Below, piece by piece: positions 7,622-13,111 of a stretch of 13,111 nucleotides of DNA (positions are counted from its first letter, which is position 1; the number at the start of each line of letters is the position of its first letter). Source of the stretch: an uncultured Tissierellia bacterium (GTDB taxonomy: Bacteria > Bacillota > Clostridia > Tissierellales > Peptoniphilaceae); contig CABTZP010000027.1 in the NCBI GenBank assembly GCA_902489375.1, forward strand, positions 1 to 13,111, in the 5' to 3' direction. The notes beneath the pieces were generated by a model. The model was not told where the DNA came from. It did no database searches and saw only the letters and a list, made by a program, of their open reading frames with translations. The translations under genes and the position numbers were made by a program.

Positions 7622-8353
7622 ATGGCAAAAGAAAAGACTGAAATTTCAGGCGGAGAGAAGAAAAATCCTTCTCTCCGTCACCTGGGATTGATCTTAGATG
7701 GGAATGGCCGCTGGGCGGAAAAGCGTGGCTTGGAGAGGACGAAGGGCCATCGAGCGGGGATGGAAACCGTCGTTAAAATTGTTCGAGCTTGTTCTGATCG
7801 GGGTCTGGAAGCCATAAGTCTTTATGCTTTTTCTACAGAAAATTGGAAAAGACCAGAGGGAGAGGTCTCTGCCATTATGGGTCTTTTGATTGAATTTGTT
7901 CAGTCGAAATTGCCTGAAATTATGGAGAAAAACTGTCGGATTCAGATTATGGGAAAGCTGGATCGACTGCCTCTTCCGGCCAAAAAGGCTGTAGACCTGG
8001 CTGTGAAAAGATCACAAAAAAATACGGGAATGATCATTAATATTGGTTTAAATTATGGAGGCAGAGCTGAGATTGTTCATGCCGTTCATATTTTGTATGA
8101 AAAGGGAATAAAAGCGGATCAAATTACAGAGGAAGCGATCGAATCAGTACTTTATACGGCAGAATTGCCCCCGCTGGACTTTATTATTCGAACGGGGGGT
8201 GAAACCCGGCTTTCCAATTTTATGATCTGGCAAGCGGCATATGCGGAACTCTATTTTACAGATACCTTATGGCCTGATTTTACGGAAGCTTGTTTAGATG
8301 AGGCCATCCAATCATTTTTGCACAGGAATCGCCGTTTCGGAGGAATTTCGTGA
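7622..8353 (+). CDS. uppS: Undecaprenyl diphosphate synthase (cis-prenyltransferase)
   Basis: UppS adds IPP units to farnesyl diphosphate to make the C55 carrier used for peptidoglycan and other wall polymers. The 243-residue protein has LDGNGRWAEKRGL with catalytic Asp26, GHRAGMET (42-49), SLYAFSTENWKRP, INIGLNYGGRAEI and the C-terminal block with IRTGGETRLSNF, AYAELYFTDTLWPDF and HRNRRFGGIS. All expected substrate-binding residues appear present. AGGGA lies 6 bases before the ATG, 12 bases after frr. Its stop overlaps the cdsA GTG start (GTGA). Its IPP should come from the pathway that includes ispG downstream. Confidence 0.97.
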   Translation: MAKEKTEISGGEKKNPSLRHLGLILDGNGRWAEKRGLERTKGHRAGMETVVKIVRACSDRGLEAISLYAFSTENWKRPEGEVSAIMGLLIEFVQSKLPEIMEKNCRIQIMGKLDRLPLPAKKAVDLAVKRSQKNTGMIINIGLNYGGRAEIVHAVHILYEKGIKADQITEEAIESVLYTAELPPLDFIIRTGGETRLSNFMIWQAAYAELYFTDTLWPDFTEACLDEAIQSFLHRNRRFGGIS

Positions 8354-9138
8354 AAATCTTTCTTACCCGATCCATCACTGGATTAATTTTAGTCCTCCTG
8401 GTCAGTTTGGTTGTCTTTTCAGGCTCTCGTTTTCTTCTTTTTGTCTTAGTCGAGTTTTTAAGCGCGTCTTGTCTATGGGAACTCTTTCAGGCGACGGAGC
8501 CAGATGAACAAAAGTGGCACAGATTTTGGGCCCAGGGTAGCTGCTTATTTTTAAACCTGGCGGGCTACTACCGGGACAATACCTTTATGATGGCGGTCTG
8601 GCTGATTTCTCTTCTGGTTCTTTTTACTTTAAGCTTTAAAGATTTTCCGGGAGAGATGAGAATGATTGAGCAGCCTCTTTTTATTCTCATTTATATTGTT
8701 TTCAACTGGACCTTTGCCTATTTCTACCCCCATGGGCATCAGAATTACCTTGCTTTTCCTTTCGCGATTGCCTGGGGATCCGATACGATGGCCTATATCG
8801 TAGGAAGCGGGCTAGGTAAAAGACCGCTCACCAAGATTAGCCCTAAAAAAACAGTAGAAGGGTCTATCGGAGGATTGTTGGGTTCTGTCCTTTTCTGCTT
8901 TTTTTTCCGGAAGCTCATCTTTCCGGAATTTCCAATCGGTCTTTTGATTCTCTTCGCCGTATGTGGGTCGATTCTTTCACAGATTGGCGATATCTTTGCC
9001 TCTTCTATTAAGAGACGATCTGGAATAAAAGATTTTGGAAAAATTTTAAGAGGACACGGAGGAATCATGGATCGATTTGATTCGGTTCTTTTCACGGTTC
9101 CTTATGTTTGGCTTTTCTTCTATATTTTCATCCAATAA
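8350..9138 (+). CDS. cdsA: Phosphatidate cytidylyltransferase (CDP-diglyceride synthase)
   Basis: CdsA is an integral membrane enzyme that makes CDP-diacylglycerol from phosphatidic acid and CTP, the precursor of the main phospholipids. The 262-residue protein has several hydrophobic segments (about 9-45, 65-95, 108-126, 170-187, 195-212, 245-261). The family signature is at 218-244: SSIKRRSGIKDF (K221, R222, K227, D228), then GHGG (235-238) and DRFD (D241, D244). The residue before GHGG is Arg234, where Pro is usual. The SDTMAYIVG and KKTVEGSIGG motifs are also present. The start is GTG at 8350, overlapping the uppS stop, with GGAGG 6 bases upstream, so it is probably translationally coupled. 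Confidence 0.95.
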   Translation: MKIFLTRSITGLILVLLVSLVVFSGSRFLLFVLVEFLSASCLWELFQATEPDEQKWHRFWAQGSCLFLNLAGYYRDNTFMMAVWLISLLVLFTLSFKDFPGEMRMIEQPLFILIYIVFNWTFAYFYPHGHQNYLAFPFAIAWGSDTMAYIVGSGLGKRPLTKISPKKTVEGSIGGLLGSVLFCFFFRKLIFPEFPIGLLILFAVCGSILSQIGDIFASSIKRRSGIKDFGKILRGHGGIMDRFDSVLFTVPYVWLFFYIFIQ

Positions 9139-9160
9139 TATCAGGAGAGAAATCGTTTGA

Positions 9161-9193
9161 ATGTTGGAATTGAAAAATGAATTGAGTAATTGA
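9161..9193 (+). other. Possible 10-codon leader ORF or relic in the dxr position
   Basis: The 64 bases between cdsA and rseP hold AGGAGAG (9143-9149), a good ribosome binding site. It is followed by TTG at 9157 (7 codons) and by ATG at 9161, which opens a 10-codon ORF reading MLELKNELSN and stopping at 9193, 9 bases before the rseP ATG. The sequence is simple and contains AATTGA three times (9168, 9180, 9188). It may be chance, a coupling peptide for rseP, or a remnant left when a gene was lost. No homology can be judged at this size. Confidence 0.15.
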
Positions 9194-9202
9194 GGTTTTT
9201 TT

Positions 9203-10198
9203 ATGTCCATTTTTTTCACCATCATTATTTTTATGTTTGTTATTCTTTTTCATGAAGCCGGGCATTTTTTCATGGCAAAGAAAGTTGGCATTCGGGTCAA
9301 TGAGTTTTCTGTCGGTATGGGTCCGGCTCTTTGGCAAAAACAAAAGGCAGAGACCATGTACTCGCTTAGGGCTGTGCCCCTTGGCGGCTATACCGCAATG
9401 GAAGGAGAAGACGAGGAATCCCTGGCAGAAAATAGTTATGACCGAGCTTCGGCGGGAGGAAGATTTCTAACCATTCTAGCCGGCCCGGTTATGAATCTTT
9501 TCATCGCCATTGTATGCTTTTCGGTGTTTTCAGGCATGATCGGAGTTCCAACTCCTGTTGTCGGCGGGTTTTCTCCAAATTCGCCAGCAAAAAAGGCAGG
9601 TCTTCAAATGGAAGATCGCATTATTGCGATAAACGGTCAGCCTGTTCGGAAATTCAATGACATTTCCCCGCTGCTTCAAAAAAACGGAGGAAAAAGAGCG
9701 GAGATTAAAATTCTCCGAGGCCAGGAAGAAATGACTTTTCTTCTTCAACCCGATGAGGAGGAAGGAAAGTATTATCTTGGCTTTACTGCCCAAAACCAAA
9801 GAAACTTTTTCTTGGCGATTAAAGAAGGTTTCGTGAAAACCTATCAGCTTTTTATCGAGTTATTCCTGATTCTCTATCAACTGATCACGGGCAGCCTCTC
9901 TTTGAAAGCGCTCTCCGGCCCGATCGGGATCATCCATGTCATTGGACAAGCTGCACACCAAGGGCTTTCCCAACTGGTCTTTTTAACCGGGTATCTGTCC
10001 TTAAACCTTGGCTTTTTTAACCTTCTGCCCATTCCCGCCCTGGACGGATCAAAGCTTTTATTTATCATCATCGAAAAAATCAGAGGAAAAAAGATCCCTA
10101 AAAAAGTTGAAGAAAGAATTACCATGGCCGGTTTTGTCTTTCTCATGACGATCATCATCATCGTTTCAGTGAAAGATATGTTTACGTTTTTCTTATAA
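9203..10198 (+). CDS. rseP: RIP metalloprotease RseP (site-2 protease family)
   Basis: This is a membrane-embedded zinc protease; in Firmicutes the homologue RasP/YluC cleaves anti-sigma factors and signal-peptide remnants within the membrane. The 331-residue protein has the zinc motif HEAGH (H17, E18, H21) in its first transmembrane segment and the third-ligand motif NLLPIPALDG (273-282, D281) in a later one. A single PDZ domain lies between (about 116-185, with SPAKKAGLQMEDRIIAING). The RFLTILAGPVMNLFIAI segment (87-103) is the second membrane span. Length and layout are normal for the single-PDZ Gram-positive type. GAGG lies 8 bases before the ATG. In most relatives dxr would precede this gene. 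Confidence 0.96.
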   Translation: MSIFFTIIIFMFVILFHEAGHFFMAKKVGIRVNEFSVGMGPALWQKQKAETMYSLRAVPLGGYTAMEGEDEESLAENSYDRASAGGRFLTILAGPVMNLFIAIVCFSVFSGMIGVPTPVVGGFSPNSPAKKAGLQMEDRIIAINGQPVRKFNDISPLLQKNGGKRAEIKILRGQEEMTFLLQPDEEEGKYYLGFTAQNQRNFFLAIKEGFVKTYQLFIELFLILYQLITGSLSLKALSGPIGIIHVIGQAAHQGLSQLVFLTGYLSLNLGFFNLLPIPALDGSKLLFIIIEKIRGKKIPKKVEERITMAGFVFLMTIIIIVSVKDMFTFFL

Positions 10199-10324
10199 CG
10201 AAACCATTGCTTCCTGAGATGTGCTTTTTGCTTAAAAAATCCTTTGATCAAAGCGAGGAGGCGGAAGAAAAAAATTGGGGAGTACGGTTTTTGTAGAAGA
10301 TCGGAAGGGACTAAGAAAATCGCG

Positions 10325-11380
10325 ATGCAAAGAAAATTAACAAAAAAAATCATGGTGGGATCGGTAGCTGTAGGCGGGGGAGCGCCTATTACGGTCCAGT
10401 CCATGACCAATACGCAAACATCGGATATTGATGCCACGGTCAAGCAGATCCTTTCTTTTGAAAAAGCGGGCTGTGACCTCTCCAGGTCAGCAATCAATTC
10501 CTTGGAAGATGCCAAGGCGATTCCAGAAATCAAAAGACAGTGCGCTCTGCCTTTTATTGCGGATATTCAGTTTGACTGGCGCCTGGCCATTTATGCCGTC
10601 CAGTACGGAGCGGATGCCATACGGATTAATCCAGGCAATATCGGAGATCAAGAGGCAGTAAAAAAAATCGTTGATCTCTGTCGGGATAAGAATATTCCGA
10701 TTCGTGTAGGCGTTAATTCGGGGTCGGTCCATCCGGAGATGGTGAAAAAGTACGGGGGGGTGAATGTCCAGTCTTTGGTCTACAGCGCCCTTGAGGAAGT
10801 AGACCTTATCCATCAACTGGGTTGGGATCAGATCGTGGTTTCCATCAAATCCTCCAGTGCCCAGGTCATGATCGAGGCCGGTCAGCTTTTTTCTCAATTA
10901 TCGGATTTTCCCCAGCATTTAGGGGTAACGGAAGCGGGCCCTTCCTATTGTGGCCTAGTCAAATCGGCAGTTGGCATTGGAAGCCTCCTTTCTCAAGGCA
11001 TTGGGGATACCATCCGTGTTTCTCTGACGGATGATCCCGTTGAGGAAGTCCGCGCGGCAAATGAAATCCTGAAATCTTTGGGATTAAAAAAAAGAGGAGT
11101 CAATCTAATCTCCTGTCCGACCTGTGCCAGGACCGGCATCAATTTGATTGGATTAGTTAAGGAAGCCCAAAACCGCCTTTCTTCAGTCGATAAGAATATC
11201 ACGGTTGCCATTATGGGCTGTCCGGTGAACGGCCCTGGAGAGGCAAGGGAAGCGGACATCGGCATTGCCGGAAGTAAGGGTTCAGGGGTTATTTTTAAAA
11301 AGGGAAAGGTGCTCCGTCAGGTTTCTGAAGATCAGCTTCTGGATTGTTTGATGGAAGAAGTCCAAAGGATTGACCAATGA
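10325..11380 (+). CDS. ispG: 4-hydroxy-3-methylbut-2-enyl diphosphate synthase (IspG/GcpE)
   Basis: IspG is a [4Fe-4S] enzyme that converts MEcPP to HMBPP in the MEP isoprenoid pathway. The 351-residue protein (usual length for the short bacterial form) has GGGAPITVQSMTNTQT (17-32), the TIM barrel with RINPGNIG (100-107) and RVGVNSGS (127-134), LGVTEAG (199-205), and the iron-sulfur ligands C264, C267, C299 and E306 in SCPTC and MGCPVNGPGEA. Two motifs depart from consensus: ADIQFDWRLA (Gln82 where His is usual) and the DLSRSAIN stretch (51-58), usually close to DIVRVAVP; Arg54 is kept. I chose ATG 10325 because family proteins begin close to this point. The frame stays open upstream to a TTG at 10244, but no ribosome binding site supports that start. 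AAGGGA is 14 bases upstream of the ATG, rather far. The end overlaps polC as ATGA. Confidence 0.94.
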   Translation: MQRKLTKKIMVGSVAVGGGAPITVQSMTNTQTSDIDATVKQILSFEKAGCDLSRSAINSLEDAKAIPEIKRQCALPFIADIQFDWRLAIYAVQYGADAIRINPGNIGDQEAVKKIVDLCRDKNIPIRVGVNSGSVHPEMVKKYGGVNVQSLVYSALEEVDLIHQLGWDQIVVSIKSSSAQVMIEAGQLFSQLSDFPQHLGVTEAGPSYCGLVKSAVGIGSLLSQGIGDTIRVSLTDDPVEEVRAANEILKSLGLKKRGVNLISCPTCARTGINLIGLVKEAQNRLSSVDKNITVAIMGCPVNGPGEAREADIGIAGSKGSGVIFKKGKVLRQVSEDQLLDCLMEEVQRIDQ

Positions 11381-13111
11381 AAATCATGGATTTGCTCCAG
11401 AAACTCAATATTGACCTTCCTTCTTCTCCTTTTTTTGAGGCAGAGATCAAAAAGGCAAAGTATGAAAAGGGGAAGAGAAGACTGACCTTACAGATTCAGG
11501 CTGAAAAATTCATTGGAGATGAGGAAAAACAAGTCTTGATCAAAGCGCTCTCTTCGTCCTTTCAGTGCGCGCTTTCTATCATGACAGAAGAGGATCGAGA
11601 AAAAGAAAAATTCACAGACGCCTATTATTTAGAACCGATAAAAATCGCAGAACCAACCAGAAAAAAAATCGATAAAAATCAAGGGCTATCTTCCAGCAGC
11701 TTCGGCCCTTCTTTTAGCTCTGAACGATTGAAAGATCAGGGATGGTCAGTTGGACGATTTTCTGGAAAAGAAAAGAATTTTGTCTTACTCCATCAAGTAA
11801 GTGTCCAGGCCGGGAGTCTATGCACCGAAGGTTTTTTAGCCAATCCCTCTTATCTCATCAGTAAGAATGGAACCATCATTTTAAGCTTTTTTTTATACGA
11901 TCGGCAGGGGAACGCCTTAAGCGCCAAGTCATTTATTAAAGAAAAAGGCGTTAAGGCCGAGCAAATGAAAAAATTTCTCAAGCTCTCCTATGTACAAGTT
12001 AAAGGCCGTTATCAATACGACGATTATCAAAAAGCCAATCTATTTTTTGCCCAGGCGATACGAGAGATGGATCCGCCCCCTTCCTTTGATTCGGCAGAAA
12101 AAAAGCGGATCGAACTTACGGTCCACAGCAAAATGACCAGTATGGAAGGGCTCATCAGCGCCAAAGCTTTAAAATCAAGGCTTGATGAATGGGGGCAAAA
12201 GGTCGTTGGTCTTACTGATTACGGGTCTTGTCAGGCCTATCCTAAGTTCTATTCTGTGCTCTCCAAGGCGGGAATCAAGGTTTTATATGGTCTTCATGGT
12301 AAAATTCTGCAGGATGACCATTCCATTTTGCAGAATCCTTTTGAAAAGGATCTTGAGCCGCTTGAAGGCTCCTACACGGTCTTTGATCTGGAAACAACAG
12401 GCTTTTCCGCTTTTTCCGATTCGATTATAGAGATCGGGGCCGTTCGGCTTGAAAAGGGGAAAAAAGTCGGTGAGTTTTCTGAATTTGTTCGTCCGAACGG
12501 GAAGATCCCGGAAAAGATTATTCATTTAACGGGGATAACGGATGCCATGGTCCAGGGAGCCGAACCCGTTGAAGATGTTCTTCCCCGTTTTATAGACTTT
12601 GCCAAAGGATCCATTCTCGTTGCCCATAATGCAGATTTTGATATCGGATTTCTCCGCGAAAAAGCTTTTGAACTGGACTTACCCATTGAACCGGTTTATT
12701 TGGATACCCTGGGCCTAGCAAGGGCTCTTCATCCGGAGTATAAAAACCACAAGCTCGACACCATTACCAAACAGCTTCAGGTTCCTCTTTTTCACCATCA
12801 CCGGGCAATTGATGATGCTGCGGCGACCGCCGGCGCTTTTGAGCGGTTGATGAAGGAGTGGAGAGAAGAAGGACTTCCCCTGGAAAAGATCAACCAGACG
12901 CCTTCGGACTTTCCTTTGGGCCGGCATGATGCAGATGAGTTATTGATATATCTAAAGAATCAGGATTCTGTGAAGGCTTTTTATGAACTGGTATCTGAGT
13001 CAAATATGGACTTCTTTTACCGGACGCCTGGAATATTATCCTCCCACTTAGAAAAATACCGGGGCCGGTTTCTTATTGGGACCGGTTTTGTTGGCTCGAG
13101 ACTTTTTAAAG
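11377..13111 (+). CDS. polC: DNA polymerase III PolC-type, 5' part (truncated by window end)
   Basis: PolC is the replicative polymerase of Firmicutes, with a proofreading exonuclease inserted into its PHP domain. The 578 codons seen cover an N-terminal domain (1-150), an OB-fold region (about 150-240), the first half of PHP (244-310), the DEDDh exonuclease (333-500) and part of the second PHP half (510-578). The rest of PHP, the polymerase palm, fingers and thumb lie beyond the window. Exonuclease residues are intact: D337 and E339 in VFDLETTG, D422 in AHNADFD, H475 and D480 in HHRAIDDA. The PHP ligands are largely replaced (T248, E257, Y282, H307, E521, F571). D337 corresponds to D425 of B. 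subtilis PolC as I recall it, so the N-terminal part is about 88 residues shorter. The frame is unbroken from ATG 11377, which overlaps the ispG stop (ATGA). Full-length PolC is about 1,400 residues. Confidence 0.96.
   Translation, partial: MKIMDLLQKLNIDLPSSPFFEAEIKKAKYEKGKRRLTLQIQAEKFIGDEEKQVLIKALSSSFQCALSIMTEEDREKEKFTDAYYLEPIKIAEPTRKKIDKNQGLSSSSFGPSFSSERLKDQGWSVGRFSGKEKNFVLLHQVSVQAGSLCTEGFLANPSYLISKNGTIILSFFLYDRQGNALSAKSFIKEKGVKAEQMKKFLKLSYVQVKGRYQYDDYQKANLFFAQAIREMDPPPSFDSAEKKRIELTVHSKMTSMEGLISAKALKSRLDEWGQKVVGLTDYGSCQAYPKFYSVLSKAGIKVLYGLHGKILQDDHSILQNPFEKDLEPLEGSYTVFDLETTGFSAFSDSIIEIGAVRLEKGKKVGEFSEFVRPNGKIPEKIIHLTGITDAMVQGAEPVEDVLPRFIDFAKGSILVAHNADFDIGFLREKAFELDLPIEPVYLDTLGLARALHPEYKNHKLDTITKQLQVPLFHHHRAIDDAAATAGAFERLMKEWREEGLPLEKINQTPSDFPLGRHDADELLIYLKNQDSVKAFYELVSESNMDFFYRTPGILSSHLEKYRGRFLIGTGFVGSRLFK

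Noticed and set aside
8194..8202. UppS RTGGE instead of RTSGE as an odd active-site change
   Set aside because: E. coli UppS also reads RTGGE here, so the variant is normal.
10242..10253. Perfect palindrome CTTTGATCAAAG as an operator
   Set aside because: A 12-base palindrome is expected about three times by chance in a window of this size, and I recognise no regulator for it; kept only as a side note to the ispG start.
9877..10533. 218-codon open frame on the minus strand
   Set aside because: It lies antisense to the ends of rseP and ispG, both certain genes, shows no recognisable motif or start signal, and is explained by codon bias of the + strand genes.
1..13111. CRISPR arrays, insertion sequences, tRNA/rRNA genes, toxin-antitoxin or defence modules
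   Set aside because: I saw no repeated spacer pattern, inverted-repeat-flanked transposase, tRNA-like fold or accessory gene; every stretch over 300 bases is occupied by a recognised housekeeping gene.

Overview
The window is a core housekeeping block of a Gram-positive (Bacillota/Firmicutes) chromosome. All recognised genes lie on the + strand. The best taxonomic marker is PolC, the Firmicutes-type replicative polymerase with an exonuclease embedded in its PHP domain. The order rnhB-yraN-dprA-topA followed by rpsB-tsf-pyrH-frr-uppS-cdsA-rseP-ispG-polC is the arrangement I know best from Clostridia and related low-GC lineages. Base composition looks AT-leaning but not extreme. I cannot name a genus.

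Region 1 (1-2271): RNase HII (cut by the left edge), a YraN/UPF0102 nuclease-like protein and the DNA-uptake/recombination protein DprA form a tightly overlapping cluster. Region 2 (2272-4472): topoisomerase I, with its own likely promoter. Region 3 (4473-6180): ribosomal protein S2 and EF-Ts, with a good sigma-A-type promoter, a structured leader and a strong intrinsic terminator. Region 4 (6181-13111): UMP kinase, ribosome recycling factor, undecaprenyl-diphosphate synthase, CDP-diglyceride synthase, the RseP site-2 protease, IspG and the 5' 40% or so of polC, probably one long transcript. polC is cut by the right edge.

The genes link translation (S2, EF-Ts, RRF), pyrimidine nucleotide supply (PyrH), isoprenoid and envelope lipid synthesis (IspG, UppS, CdsA), membrane proteolysis (RseP) and DNA replication, topology and repair (RnhB, DprA, TopA, PolC).

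I found no mobile element, CRISPR array, tRNA, rRNA or defence system, and nothing that looks like a wholly new system. The points worth a second look are local departures from the family norm: dxr is absent from its usual slot between cdsA and rseP; most PHP metal ligands of PolC are replaced although the exonuclease is intact; S2 has a 50-residue acidic tail; IspG has Gln where a conserved His is expected; CdsA has Arg for Pro in its signature; rnhB and yraN overlap unusually far; and topA abuts rpsB directly.
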